The notes below the pieces were generated by a model that was given only the letters and a program-made list of their open reading frames with translations, did not search any database and had not been told where the DNA came from. Below, one piece after another: positions 26,250 through 34,603 of a stretch of 64,000 bases of DNA (position 1 is its first letter; the number at the start of each line of letters is the position of its first letter). The stretch is taken from assembly GCF_010119935.1 (NCBI RefSeq), contig NZ_CP048209.1, positions 5,373,501 through 5,437,500 of the forward strand. Reading direction: 5' to 3'. The DNA comes from Paenibacillus lycopersici (GTDB lineage: Bacteria; Bacillota; Bacilli; Paenibacillales; Paenibacillaceae). The translations under genes and the position numbers were made by a program.

Positions 26250-26288
26250 ACCGCTTCCGGCCCGTATCCTGGGCAGGGGGCGGTTTTT
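26250..26288 (+). terminator. Terminator after nrdB
   Basis: An interrupted GC stem (ACCGC at 26250-26254 with GCGGT at 26280-26284, inner CCC/GGG) followed by a run of T, 23 bp after the nrdB stop. Confidence 0.75.
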
Positions 26289-26410
26289 CGCATGCCGCCT
26301 TGGCGCGTAACGGCGATTCGCCGCAAGGGGCAGGCCGTTTCGGGAATGGCTTGCTTCATGGTACAATACGGATAGCAAGCGTCTTGAACATGGCCGAAGG
26401 AGTGGATCCC

Positions 26411-27343
26411 TTGGACATCGACAAGCAGCAGTTGGCGCAGTTGCAGCCGGCGATTCGGGTCGGCCACCGTTTTCAATTTCCTTACGAACGCCATGCGCAT
26501 GAGTCCGGACGCCGCGGTTACTGCTACGCCTTTCATCTTGTCGACGGCGGCAAAGGTACGCTGTCGGTCGGCGACGCATCGTATCCGCTGAAGAAAGGCG
26601 ACTTGATCTACGTGCCTCCCTTGCAGCTGCATTCGTTCTACACCGATCGGGAGAATCGGTTGTCTACATACAACTTGTACTGCGAGCTGTGGAACGCGGA
26701 ACATGCGCCGAGCGAGCATCATCTGTATTGGAAAGAGGAAGACTACGAACCGGAGCTCCTGACGGAAATCCGGTCGGCGCCGTTCCTCGATGCGTGGCCT
26801 TATTATTCGCCGATGCAGCATCACGGCTTCTTGACCGACCTGTTCATCCAGATCGTCAAGGAACACCGCAAGCAGCAGCCGCTCGCGGACGAGGCGGCGC
26901 ACGGGTTGTTGAAAGCGTTCCTGCTGTCGTTCGCGCAAGCGTCCGCCGAAGGGCGAACATCCGATTACCGCATGACCGCCATCATGGACCGGATCGACCG
27001 CGAAGCGCATGCCGGTTCCGATTACGAAAGCTGGCTCGCCCAGAGCGGCCTGCAGAAGACGCAGTTTCACGCGCAGTTCAAGCGCAGCGCCGGCATCTCG
27101 CCCAAAGCGTATTGGACCCGCTCGGTCATGAGACAAGCCTCGGCCGCCTTGTGGGAAAGCAACCGCAGCATCACGTCGATCGCGGAGGATCTCGGCTATC
27201 CGTCCATCCATCCGTTTACGAAGCGCTTCACCGCTTATTACGGCGTCTCGCCTACGCAATTCCGGAAACGAAAACACGAGCAGCCCCGGCCGAATGGCAG
27301 CCAGGACCAAAGTCCAGCAACAAAACTAGACCGCGGCCGTTAA
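26411..27343 (+). CDS. AraC-family transcriptional regulator with cupin N-domain
   Basis: A 310-residue regulator. TTG at 26411 (LDIDKQQLAQLQPAIRVGHR) has AAGGAG eight bases upstream; the ATG seven codons earlier has none. The N-terminal half (about 15-110) is a cupin sugar-sensing fold (HAHESGRRGYCYAFHLVDGG; KKGDLIYVPPLQLHSF). The C-terminal 100 residues hold two helix-turn-helix motifs, the second ending SITSIAEDLGYPSIHPFTKR and the AraC signature FTAYYGVSPTQFRK. A basic, low-complexity tail of about 20 residues follows. It binds DNA as an activator or repressor; the ligand is unknown. Neighbours give no clear target. Confidence 0.9.
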   Translation: MDIDKQQLAQLQPAIRVGHRFQFPYERHAHESGRRGYCYAFHLVDGGKGTLSVGDASYPLKKGDLIYVPPLQLHSFYTDRENRLSTYNLYCELWNAEHAPSEHHLYWKEEDYEPELLTEIRSAPFLDAWPYYSPMQHHGFLTDLFIQIVKEHRKQQPLADEAAHGLLKAFLLSFAQASAEGRTSDYRMTAIMDRIDREAHAGSDYESWLAQSGLQKTQFHAQFKRSAGISPKAYWTRSVMRQASAALWESNRSITSIAEDLGYPSIHPFTKRFTAYYGVSPTQFRKRKHEQPRPNGSQDQSPATKLDRGR

Positions 27344-27454
27344 CACGTTTACCGGACATCCATGTACACTTGAGGTGAAACAGCATGCCGGATCTTGCCG
27401 GCATAAGGCGTTTCCTTCCGGAGAAGTTAGAACGTGGAAAAGAGGGTATTCCAT

Positions 27455-28204
27455 ATGTCTCAACAAATATACGTCATTAACGCGGCTCTTGCCGTCCTAT
27501 TGCTGCTCCTCGCGCTATGCGCCGGCTTCATGACAGGAAGCCTCGCTTTCCGCAAGACAGGAGAATCGCTGCGGCATGGCGCCATCGCCACGCTGTCGCT
27601 GCTTGGCGCGATGTCGCTCATCTCCATCGGCAAAGTGACGATGCTCATCGCGACCTATTCCTATCGCAGCTGGTTCGTGCTCGATTCGGCGCTTCTGTTC
27701 CTGACGCTGATCATGGCGCCGACAGCCGCCATTGCCGTATTCTCGCTGCCCCGGCTGCTCCAGCTGGCGAAGCTGCAGCCCCGGCTGACGGAATCGGCCG
27801 TCAGCCGCACGAAGCGCCGCGCGGCATCCGAAGTGAAGCTCGTCGTGCCGATCCAGGTGCTCGTCATCGAAGCGCTGCTGTACGCGGCGATTAACGTCTT
27901 CCCCCTCGGCATGGCGCACCGCAAACAAGTGCTGATCATCGGCTTGTTCGTGCTCATGTCGCCCGCCGTTCTCATCTGGCGGCAATCCATCCGCCGCCGG
28001 CGGATTCACCGCGACGACGGCACTTCGGCCGTTCATTACATCAAGCGGATCGTGTTCATCACGATGGCGTTCATGCTCCTTGCGTTCGGCATCATCCATA
28101 CGATGAACAACGCCAAAACGCTCAGCGACGACGGCGCCGCTGAGCGCAATGACAAACTGCCGTTCTCGATCACGCTATCCCCTGTCGGCTACAGGAGCAA
28201 ATAG
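27455..28204 (+). CDS. Hypothetical six-helix membrane protein
   Basis: A 249-residue integral membrane protein with no recognised family. ATG at 27455 follows AGAGGG by eight bases; a GTG at 27434 is an alternative start. Six hydrophobic segments are visible at roughly 4-27, 42-66, 73-100, 128-152, 158-178 and 203-222. A basic cytoplasmic loop (RTKRRAASEVK) separates helices 3 and 4, and an arginine-rich turn (RQSIRRRRIHRDD) lies between helices 5 and 6. The helix pattern and basic loops suggest a plasma-membrane sensor or transporter-like protein, but this is only a description. It lies between an AraC regulator and the convergent cyclotransferase gene. Confidence 0.65.
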   Translation: MSQQIYVINAALAVLLLLLALCAGFMTGSLAFRKTGESLRHGAIATLSLLGAMSLISIGKVTMLIATYSYRSWFVLDSALLFLTLIMAPTAAIAVFSLPRLLQLAKLQPRLTESAVSRTKRRAASEVKLVVPIQVLVIEALLYAAINVFPLGMAHRKQVLIIGLFVLMSPAVLIWRQSIRRRRIHRDDGTSAVHYIKRIVFITMAFMLLAFGIIHTMNNAKTLSDDGAAERNDKLPFSITLSPVGYRSK

Positions 28205-28207
28205 CCG

Positions 28208-28618
28208 TTAAACCCGAGTCTTGCGGGCCCAATAGTCCGGCCAATCCAGTCCATCGATGGCCGGACAACCGCGCGGCCGGTCCCACACGTACACCCATCC
28301 TTGTCTTGCGGGCAAGTCGAGATCCCGCGCCCATACCCGTTCGTAGTCATTCGCTTCTTCGATGCCGTAGAACTCCTCCAGCTCGTCCATCCGGCGAAGC
28401 CCGAGCGCGCTCACCGTCATCCATAGCCCCTTCACGCGCATGTCGCCCGCTATCGCTTCGGCGTCCCGCAGCATGGCGGGATACGGTCCGGCATCCACCA
28501 GCCGTCCGCTGATCGTCCCGGGCTCCATCCGGCTGACGAACGGTGCCGCGACATGATGATTGCTCTGCCCGGGCAGCAGCGTACCGTAGACGAACACCGT
28601 CGCTTCATGTATCATCAT
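28208..28618 (-). CDS. Gamma-glutamylcyclotransferase (AIG2/GGCT-like) family protein
   Basis: A 136-residue protein with the GGCT fold signature VFVYGTLLPGQSNHH at the N-terminus and the expected acidic residue later in MDELEEFYG. Family members release 5-oxoproline from gamma-glutamyl amines or peptides, or act on modified lysines. The length suits the small bacterial GGCT-like group. ATG at 28618 follows GGAGG by about twelve bases. The pxp 5-oxoprolinase operon lies 2.3 kb away on the same strand, beyond the GGDEF/EAL gene. A link between 5-oxoproline production here and its hydrolysis by PxpABC is suggestive but not proven. It ends three bases from the convergent membrane-protein gene. 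Confidence 0.8.
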   Translation of the reverse strand: MMIHEATVFVYGTLLPGQSNHHVAAPFVSRMEPGTISGRLVDAGPYPAMLRDAEAIAGDMRVKGLWMTVSALGLRRMDELEEFYGIEEANDYERVWARDLDLPARQGWVYVWDRPRGCPAIDGLDWPDYWARKTRV

Positions 28619-28651
28619 CGCTGCGAGATACCTCCTCGTTCAGCCCATAGG

Positions 28652-28691
28652 AAATGCGGCAAGCGCCGTCCATGGCGCGCTTGCCGCATTT
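28652..28691. terminator. 15-bp hairpin downstream of the GGDEF/EAL gene
   Basis: AAATGCGGCAAGCGC (28652-28666) pairs perfectly with GCGCTTGCCGCATTT (28677-28691). The arms begin or end in A/T triplets, so it could terminate transcription weakly on the minus strand, four bases after the GGDEF/EAL stop. Confidence 0.6.
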
Positions 28692-28694
28692 CCG

Positions 28695-30818
28695 TTAAGC
28701 CAACTGGCTGCGATGCCGGAACCAGTTCTCGAACAAATTGGCCGGAATCGGCTGCGTATAGTAATAGCCCTGCGCTTCCTCGCAATTGCGTTCGCGCAGA
28801 AACTGGATCTGCTCGTCGTTCTCGACGCCCTCCGCCGTCACCTTCAGCTTCAAGTTCTTCGCCATGTCCGTAATCGTCGAGACGATCGCGGCATCGCTGC
28901 CGCCTTTCGCCAAATCGTTCACGAAGCACCGGTCGATCTTCAGCTTATCGATCGGGAACCGCTTGAGCGAGCTGAGCGAGCTGTAGCCCGTGCCGAAATC
29001 GTCGATGCTGATCTGCACGCCGAGCTCCTTCAGGCTGGCCAGCGTTTCGGCCGCGAACTCCACGTCGCTCGTCATGCTCTCCGTAATTTCGAGCTCCAAA
29101 TACCGCGGCGGCATGCCCGTCTGCTCCAGAATCGCCTTGATCCGCTCCGCCAGCTGATGCTGCCTGAACTGCCGCATGGACAGATTGACCGACATCATCA
29201 TCGGCGGCAGACCGGCATCCTGCCACAGCTTATTCTGTCTGCAGGCGGCGCCGAGCACCCATTCCCCGAGCTGCAGGATCAGTCCGTTCTCTTCCGTCAG
29301 CGGGATGAATTCCCCCGGCGGAAGCAGGCCGCGCTTCGGGTGATGCCAGCGCACGAGCGCTTCCACGCCGACGACTTTGCCGCTGGTCAAATTAACGAGC
29401 GGCTGATACGCAAGGGCGAATTGCTCCTCGTCGATCGCCCGCCGCAGATCGCTCTCCAGGCGGAGGCGATCATGCGTCTTGCGGTTCATTTCGGGCTCGT
29501 AGCTGGAATACTCGTTGCGATGCGCTTTCGCCGAATACAATGCCGTATCCGCGTTCTTCAAGAGTGTCTCGACGCTGTCCCCGTCCTTCGGATAGAACGA
29601 GACGCCGAGACTGATCGTAATGTGATACTCCGCGTCATCCAGCACGAACGGAGCGTCGAACATGCCCATGATCGCCTTCGCCCGCTCATCGACCGCGCCT
29701 TCCCCGTCCTCAAGATTCGGCATCAGCATCACGAATTCGTCGCCGCCCATCCGGTAGACGCGGTTCGCGCCGTCAACCTCCAGCCGCAGCCGGTCGGAGA
29801 CGGCCTGCAGCATCCGGTCGCCGAACGAATGCCCGAGCGCGTCGTTGATCGTTTTGAACCGGTCGATGTCGAACAGGAAGACGCCGACGCGGGCGCTGTT
29901 CAGCTGGGCCAGCCGCAGCTCCTCGTTCAGCTGCTCCTTGAGCAGCCGGCGGTTGGAGAGGCCGGTCAGCTCATCGTGATAGGCCAGGAAGTTGATGCGG
30001 GACTCCGTCCGTTTGTACTGCCGGTACGGTTCCTCGACCGTCACGTAATAGATGCCTTTCATAAGAAAATAGTAGCCCACCAGCTTGTAGACGTGGCCGA
30101 TCAGCAGATCGCTGTCATGCGCGCCCGCGCAAAGCATGAATTGCATATCCGACACGAGGAAGAACACGAGGGACTGCACGATCGTCAGCAGCGCCTGCGG
30201 ACGCTCGTTCCGGTTCCGGTACAGCACCATGAAGATCGTGCCGATGTACGCGACGGCGATCAGCGATTCCAGCGCTAATCGCACCAGCTTCACATGACCC
30301 TCGGCGCCAAGCAGCGGAATCGCGCCGGACGGCAGCCGGAACAGCGCCAGGGAGAATGCGCCCGACACGACAAACGCGGTCAGGAACACCGGCAGCCTGC
30401 GGCGTGCGGAAACCGTCCCGTCGTTCGCGCGGAAAATGAAGAACACGCCCAGCGAGCCCGCCAATTGCGCCGCTTTCGAGAAGAGCAGCGACATCGGCAT
30501 GGCGCCGATCATCCGGTAGAACGGCATGCCTGCGGCGGTTAAACTATGCAGCAGGTCAAACAGGCCGACGGCTCCGAAGAGCGCGGCCGTATACAGGCGA
30601 TGCTTCGACAGCGTCCTCACGAAGAACGTCCAGCCGAGCACGAGCATCGTAAAACTGACGGCAAAGCCAAGCAGCTCCATGCCGGAATGGAGGAACAGGT
30701 AGAGACGCTCCGGAAGCGTTCCGTACAGCCCCCGATGGAAGGTTTGCAGCAGAGCAAAACTGAGAATGGCTGCGAGCGCGGTCCCCATCGTTATTTTTTC
30801 CGCCCGGTTTATCGACAT
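28695..30818 (-). CDS. Membrane GGDEF-EAL protein (cyclic di-GMP turnover)
   Basis: A 707-residue protein. ATG at 30818 has AAGGAGG five bases upstream. The N-terminal 250 residues contain about eight hydrophobic helices resembling a MASE3-type membrane sensor. A GGDEF domain (about 280-440) has the intact active-site signature in YRMGGDEFVML. The EAL domain (about 455-700) keeps EAL in VVGVEALVRWHHP and the metal-binding DDFGTGYSSLSSLKRFP segment with KLKIDRCF. Both catalytic motifs are complete, so the protein could make and break cyclic di-GMP. It lies 53 bp downstream of pxpA on the same strand, with its own ribosome site. Confidence 0.94.
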   Translation of the reverse strand: MSINRAEKITMGTALAAILSFALLQTFHRGLYGTLPERLYLFLHSGMELLGFAVSFTMLVLGWTFFVRTLSKHRLYTAALFGAVGLFDLLHSLTAAGMPFYRMIGAMPMSLLFSKAAQLAGSLGVFFIFRANDGTVSARRRLPVFLTAFVVSGAFSLALFRLPSGAIPLLGAEGHVKLVRLALESLIAVAYIGTIFMVLYRNRNERPQALLTIVQSLVFFLVSDMQFMLCAGAHDSDLLIGHVYKLVGYYFLMKGIYYVTVEEPYRQYKRTESRINFLAYHDELTGLSNRRLLKEQLNEELRLAQLNSARVGVFLFDIDRFKTINDALGHSFGDRMLQAVSDRLRLEVDGANRVYRMGGDEFVMLMPNLEDGEGAVDERAKAIMGMFDAPFVLDDAEYHITISLGVSFYPKDGDSVETLLKNADTALYSAKAHRNEYSSYEPEMNRKTHDRLRLESDLRRAIDEEQFALAYQPLVNLTSGKVVGVEALVRWHHPKRGLLPPGEFIPLTEENGLILQLGEWVLGAACRQNKLWQDAGLPPMMMSVNLSMRQFRQHQLAERIKAILEQTGMPPRYLELEITESMTSDVEFAAETLASLKELGVQISIDDFGTGYSSLSSLKRFPIDKLKIDRCFVNDLAKGGSDAAIVSTITDMAKNLKLKVTAEGVENDEQIQFLRERNCEEAQGYYYTQPIPANLFENWFRHRSQLA

Positions 30819-30871
30819 GTGGTCCTCCTTCAACAAGTTAGCCAGTGGTGCGTACGTGCCCATTTGCGAGT

Positions 30872-31693
30872 CTATGAACGATGAGGCGGGCGTATTCCGA
30901 TTCCTGCTGCGATTAGTCCTTGATGAAGACGGGCGGCGAATGCCGCTGCGTGCGGTCCGTCGCCGTGCAGGCAGACCGTGTCCCCTTGGAGGGGGACGCG
31001 CTGCCCGCCTGCGGTCGCGACATGGCCGCCGGTAATGATGCCGATCGTCTGGACCAGCGCTGCCTCGGCCGTCCGGTGAACGGCGTTCGGCTCCGTTCGG
31101 GGCGTCAGCGTCCCGTCCTCCCGATAGGTGCGGTCCGCGAAAATTTCAGCGGCGCTGCCGATGCCTTGCCGGGAAGCTTCGGACAGCAGCTCGCTCCCCC
31201 CTTGCGCATACAGCACGAGCGCCGGATCGTACGCGCGGACGGCGCGGACGAACGCCGCGGCAAGCGCCGGCGAACGACCGGCCATATGGTAGAGCGCGCC
31301 ATGCGGTTTGACGTGGCGCAGCTTGCCGCCGGCGGCGCGAACGAACGCGTCCAGCGCGCCGATCTGATAGAGCGCGTAGTCGTAGACTTCCTCCGGGCTG
31401 ACCGCCATCTCGCGCCGTCCGAAGCCTAGCCGGTCCGGCAGTCCGGGATGCGCGCCGATGGCGACGCCGGCGCGCACGGAACGCTCCACCGCCTCGCGGA
31501 TCGTATGGGGATCGCCGGCATGGAAGCCGCAGGCGATGTTCACGGATGAGACGTAAGCGAGCAGTTCCTCGTCTTGACCGAAGGCATAAGCGCCGAAGCC
31601 TTCCCCGAAATCGCAGTTGAGGTCGATAACGCGCTGTTCCGCCTCCAAACCGTCGTTAGTATTCATATCGGCATGCAGCGCTCCATTCTTCAT
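30872..31693 (-). CDS. pxpA: 5-oxoprolinase subunit PxpA (LamB/YcsF family)
   Basis: A 273-residue LamB/YcsF protein. The family hallmark is seen at the start, IDLNCDFGEGFGAYAFGQDE, with VNIACGFHAGDP and GAHPGLPDRLGFGRR following. PxpA acts with PxpB and PxpC in ATP-dependent cleavage of 5-oxo-L-proline to glutamate. The length is about 15-20 residues longer than the usual 250-255 because of an N-terminal extension (MKNGALHADMNTNDGLEAEQ). It lies two bases after the pxpC stop, so the subunits are translated from one message in the order pxpB-pxpC-pxpA. The GTGDTVCLHGD-type motif GDTVCLHGDGPHA is conserved near the C-terminus. Confidence 0.95.
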   Translation of the reverse strand: MKNGALHADMNTNDGLEAEQRVIDLNCDFGEGFGAYAFGQDEELLAYVSSVNIACGFHAGDPHTIREAVERSVRAGVAIGAHPGLPDRLGFGRREMAVSPEEVYDYALYQIGALDAFVRAAGGKLRHVKPHGALYHMAGRSPALAAAFVRAVRAYDPALVLYAQGGSELLSEASRQGIGSAAEIFADRTYREDGTLTPRTEPNAVHRTAEAALVQTIGIITGGHVATAGGQRVPLQGDTVCLHGDGPHAAAFAARLHQGLIAAGIGIRPPHRS

Positions 31694-31695
31694 CG

Positions 31696-32727
31696 TTATT
31701 GAACCCCTTCCATCTTACGCATCGCAATGGCGGCGGCCAGCACCCGCATGCCCTGCTCGAATTCGAGTTGAATCCGCTGGGCCTGCGCCAGGCTCACTTC
31801 CTTGAAGGTTACCCAATCGCCCGGTCTGCACTGTCCGAGAAGCGGCAGATCGGCCATAATGACATGGGCGATTTTGGGGTAGCCGCCGGTCGTCTGGCAG
31901 TCGGCGGCGAGGATGATCGGCGTCCCGCCGGCCGGCACCTGGACCGTGCCGGCGACGACGCCGTGCGACAGCAGTTCCGCGCTGCCGCTCCGCTCCAGCG
32001 GGGGACCGTCGAGGCGGACCCCCATGCGGTCCGACGCGGGAGCCGCGCGATAGCGCTCCCGCGTCAGCGCCGTACGGGCCGCTTCGCGGAACTGCCCGTA
32101 CTCGGCGCCCGGCATTACGCGCAGCTCGATGCCGGCTGCGGTTGCGCCGCCATAGGCCAGCGGCGGCGCAGCCCAGCGCGGGGCCGCCCAATTGCGGCGG
32201 CGGCCCGGCGGATCGGCCGCGGTGCGCGCGGCGAGCGCGGCGAGCCAGGCGGCCGCGCGGGGCGGCTCGTCGCCGCAGGGCAGCGCGTCGCCGGCGCGGA
32301 GCGGCCTGCCCGCGATGCCGCCGATGCCGGCGCGGGCATCGGTGGCGCGGCTGCCGAGCGCTGCCTCGGCGGCGAAGCCGCCGCCGGCCGCGAGGTACGC
32401 GCGGCAGCCGCTCGCGGCGGTGCCGAACGCGAGCACCGCGCCCGCTCGCGCCCAGAACGGGCGCCACAGCGGGAGCGGTTCGCCGTCGATCGACGGCGGC
32501 ATGTCCGCGCCGCAGACGGCGAGCAGCAGGTCGCGCTCCAGGCGCAGCTCCGGCCCGGCGAGCGTCAGCTCCAGCGTCGCCGCGCCCGCGTCGTTGCCGA
32601 CGAGCAGGTTCGCCACGCGATGGGCGTATCGGTCCATGGCTCCGCCTTCGGCGACGCCGTCCTTCCGCCAGCCCGGCCGCCCCAGGTCCTGCACCGTCGT
32701 ATACAAGCCCGGCTTCAACACGCGCAT
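31696..32727 (-). CDS. pxpC: 5-oxoprolinase subunit PxpC (biotin-dependent carboxyltransferase fold)
   Basis: A 343-residue protein of the KipA/PxpC family. The start at 32727 (MRVLKPGLYTTVQDLGRPGW) is exactly the family N-terminus; longer readings into pxpB are not credible. The segments VAEGGAMDRYAHRVANLLVG, SDRMGVRLDGPPL and ILAADCQTTGGYPKIAHVI match the conserved core. The central part is unusually rich in alanine, glycine and proline, probably reflecting high GC. Together with PxpB it forms the catalytic half of 5-oxoprolinase. It begins two bases after the pxpB stop. Confidence 0.95.
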   Translation of the reverse strand: MRVLKPGLYTTVQDLGRPGWRKDGVAEGGAMDRYAHRVANLLVGNDAGAATLELTLAGPELRLERDLLLAVCGADMPPSIDGEPLPLWRPFWARAGAVLAFGTAASGCRAYLAAGGGFAAEAALGSRATDARAGIGGIAGRPLRAGDALPCGDEPPRAAAWLAALAARTAADPPGRRRNWAAPRWAAPPLAYGGATAAGIELRVMPGAEYGQFREAARTALTRERYRAAPASDRMGVRLDGPPLERSGSAELLSHGVVAGTVQVPAGGTPIILAADCQTTGGYPKIAHVIMADLPLLGQCRPGDWVTFKEVSLAQAQRIQLEFEQGMRVLAAAIAMRKMEGVQ

Positions 32728-32729
32728 GC

Positions 32730-33767
32730 TCACGGCGCCATCCCCCTTAGCCGTTCGTCCGACGCCGGGACGGCGACGAACCGCAGCGCGTCGCCGGCGC
32801 GCAGCAGCGAAGGCTCGCCGCGTCCGGGATCGAACAGCCGCAGCGGCGTTCGTCCGATCAGCTGCCAGCCGCCCGGCGAAGCGAGCGGATAGATGCCCGT
32901 CTGGCCGCCGGCGATGCCGACGGAACCTGCGGGCACGCGGCTGCGCGGCGACGGCCTGCGCGGCTGCGCAAGCGCTTGGGGCAGGCCGGTCAAATAAGGG
33001 AAGCCCGGCATGAAGCCGATCAGGGCAACCTTGTAATCGATGCTCGCGTGCGCAGCGATGAATTCCGCTTCGGCCATGCCCGAGCGTGCCGCGCATGCCG
33101 CCAGGTCCGGGCCGAATGCCCCGCCGTAGCAGACGGGGATCTCCACGAGGCGAGAGCCCTCTTCGGCCGCGGCGGAAGACGCCGCGAGCAATGCCGGCAG
33201 AGACGCGACGACCCGGTCGTAAGGCAGCGGCCCGCCGCCGCTTCGCAGCGATTCGTCCGGCTGGGTCGGCGTACTGTGCCGCAGTGCTTCGTCCAGTTGG
33301 ATCGCCGTACTGTGCCGCAGCGCTTCGTTCTGCTGCAGCGTAGCTTCGTTCTGCTGCGCATCTTTGTTCTGCTGCGATGCTTCGTTGTTTTGCAGTGCTT
33401 CTGTGTTCTGCAGCGTAGTTTTGTTCTGCTGCGCATTTTTGTTTTGCTGCTGTGCTTCGTTGTTTTGCAGTGCTTCTTTGTTCTGCTGCGGATCTTTGTT
33501 CCGCACTGTCTCACTGGAACGCCGCGCCCCGGCCGCGTCATGCCCGCCTACAAGCAGCGGATCATAGACGAGCGTCACCGTATCGTAAGCGGGCACCGCA
33601 TCGACGATCCACGGCAAGCCATGGCTGCGCAGGCGCCGCGCCAGATCGGCGGCGGATTGCCATAATGGAGCCGTTCCGGCTTCCTTCAGCCCGATGACGA
33701 GCGCGCGGTCGCCCAAAGGCCAAATGTCATAGGCCAAATTTTGCGCCAATTGTAATTTATTCTCCAT
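32730..33767 (-). CDS. pxpB: 5-oxoprolinase subunit PxpB with a Q/N-rich insertion
   Basis: A 345-residue KipI/PxpB protein, about 100 residues longer than typical members (about 240). The N-terminal domain (1-80; YDIWPLGDRALVIGL, YDTVTLVYDP) and the C-terminal cyclophilin-like domain (about 205-345; LVEIPVCYGGAFGPDL, LIGFMPGFPYLTGLP, TGIYPLASPGGWQLIGRTPL) are intact. Between them residues of about 83-176 form a low-complexity stretch dominated by Q, N, E, K and A, including two 25-residue tandem copies (96-120 and 121-145). The insertion falls at the inter-domain junction and need not stop function. First gene of pxpBCA. Confidence 0.93.
   Translation of the reverse strand: MENKLQLAQNLAYDIWPLGDRALVIGLKEAGTAPLWQSAADLARRLRSHGLPWIVDAVPAYDTVTLVYDPLLVGGHDAAGARRSSETVRNKDPQQNKEALQNNEAQQQNKNAQQNKTTLQNTEALQNNEASQQNKDAQQNEATLQQNEALRHSTAIQLDEALRHSTPTQPDESLRSGGGPLPYDRVVASLPALLAASSAAAEEGSRLVEIPVCYGGAFGPDLAACAARSGMAEAEFIAAHASIDYKVALIGFMPGFPYLTGLPQALAQPRRPSPRSRVPAGSVGIAGGQTGIYPLASPGGWQLIGRTPLRLFDPGRGEPSLLRAGDALRFVAVPASDERLRGMAP
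33333..33482 (-). repeat. Two 75-bp tandem repeats in pxpB
   Basis: Two in-frame 25-codon units. The first begins NKEALQNNEAQQQNKNAQQN, the second NTEALQNNEASQQNKDAQQN; 18-20 of 25 positions agree. Shorter 12-residue repeats (NEALRHSTAIQL, DEALRHSTPTQP) follow at 33260-33330. Confidence 0.85.
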
Positions 33768-33987
33768 GTTTCACCAAAATTCGACAAAGTGAGATGAGAG
33801 TGGAAAATGTTGCTTTTTCTCAGCTAATCCCTTCTAGTTTGTACCATTCCTCGCCACTTGTCCAGCCTCTTTTCAGATGGTTTTTCACAACAATTTTCCG
33901 ACAAAAAAGCCGCTCTATTGAGCGGGCTGTCGAGGAAATAGATGAATCTTCAAGGCGTCGCCCGAACGAGATAACCTCCAGAGGCAA

Positions 33988-34166
33988 CGGACGCTGGATC
34001 CGCTATTCCTATTTATATCGGCGTATTGGGCTACCGGCCGGACACAGGATCCGTTATCGCCCCCGGGAAGCACCAAATGTCTGCATGTCGAGCGAAATAG
34101 CGTATCTCCTGTCCGTAAGCACACGGAAAAACAAGGAAAACCGGTCAATAGCGCATCTCCTGTCCG
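33988..34166 (-). repeat. Four-unit dispersed repeat, copy B (all units clear)
   Basis: Forward units CGGACGCTGGATCCGCTATT (33988-34007) and CGGACACAGGATCCGTTATC (34039-34058) are followed by reversed units AATAGCGTATCTCCTGTCCG (34096-34115) and AATAGCGCATCTCCTGTCCG (34147-34166). Start-to-start spacings are 51, 57 and 51 bp. Read on the minus strand, the spacers align with those of copies A and C (for example TTTTTCCGTGTGCTTA after the first unit and AGCCCAATACGCCGAT before the last), so this copy is in opposite orientation. Confidence 0.88.
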
Positions 34167-34209
34167 ATTCAGCAGATTCGCCGCTAGCGCCTCACTGCGC
34201 GTACTAGCC

Positions 34210-34427
34210 CTGCCGCCGCACCGCGCTTTCGTCACCTGCTCCGCGCTCTTGCGGATGCAATCGATGACGCGCAGCGTCTCGTCCATATATTCACGCAGCT
34301 CCAGGAAGCGGCCGTAATTCGCCGTGTAGAAGAACTTCCGGCCTTGCTTCGCAGTGCTGCCGCCCAGCGGTCCTAAAGCCGATTGGTCGAATTGGTTTCG
34401 GCAGCCATGCCGGTAAAGCGTCAGTTC
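34210..34427 (-). pseudogene. Possible remnant of a protein-coding gene
   Basis: On the minus strand an open stretch reads ELTLYRHGCRNQFDQSALGP followed by LGGSTAKQGRKFFYTANYGR and FLELREYMDETLRVIDCIRK. It looks like real protein, with codon use like neighbouring genes. It has a stop immediately upstream of its first residue, no start codon or ribosome site, and its frame continues into the repeat at the other end. No family was recognised. Confidence 0.35.
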
Positions 34428-34513
34428 CTATGCGAATTCAAAAGGATACGAACACAGGGCTTAGATGTGGGCTTTTTCTTGCTGAACAAGCGTGCAGAAT
34501 GATGGAATAATCT

Positions 34514-34552
34514 GAGAATGTATGGTATCATCGGATGGGAACATACATTCTC
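34514..34552. promoter_or_regulatory. Perfect 11-bp inverted repeat upstream of ridA
   Basis: GAGAATGTATG (34514-34524) and CATACATTCTC (34542-34552) are separated by 17 bp and followed by TTTATACTTTTTT. It could be an operator over the ridA promoter (TATACT at 34556) or an attenuator hairpin with a T-rich tail. Confidence 0.5.
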
Positions 34553-34603
34553 GTTTATACTTTTTTCTCAATCATGACCACTTGTTTATAGGAGGGAAAT
34601 TTT

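Larger units (their letters stand above)
33768..34603. other. Non-coding gap with repeat copy B, a decayed coding fragment and an inverted repeat
   Basis: No intact gene lies in these 836 bp. It contains the pxpB upstream region, repeat copy B (33988-34166), a probable gene remnant (34210-34427) and, next to ridA, an AT-rich segment with an inverted repeat (34514-34552) and TATACT (34556-34561). Confidence 0.6.

Noticed and set aside
25154..27310. A 718-residue minus-strand open frame
   Set aside because: Covers nrdB and the AraC gene in antisense; no motif supports it.
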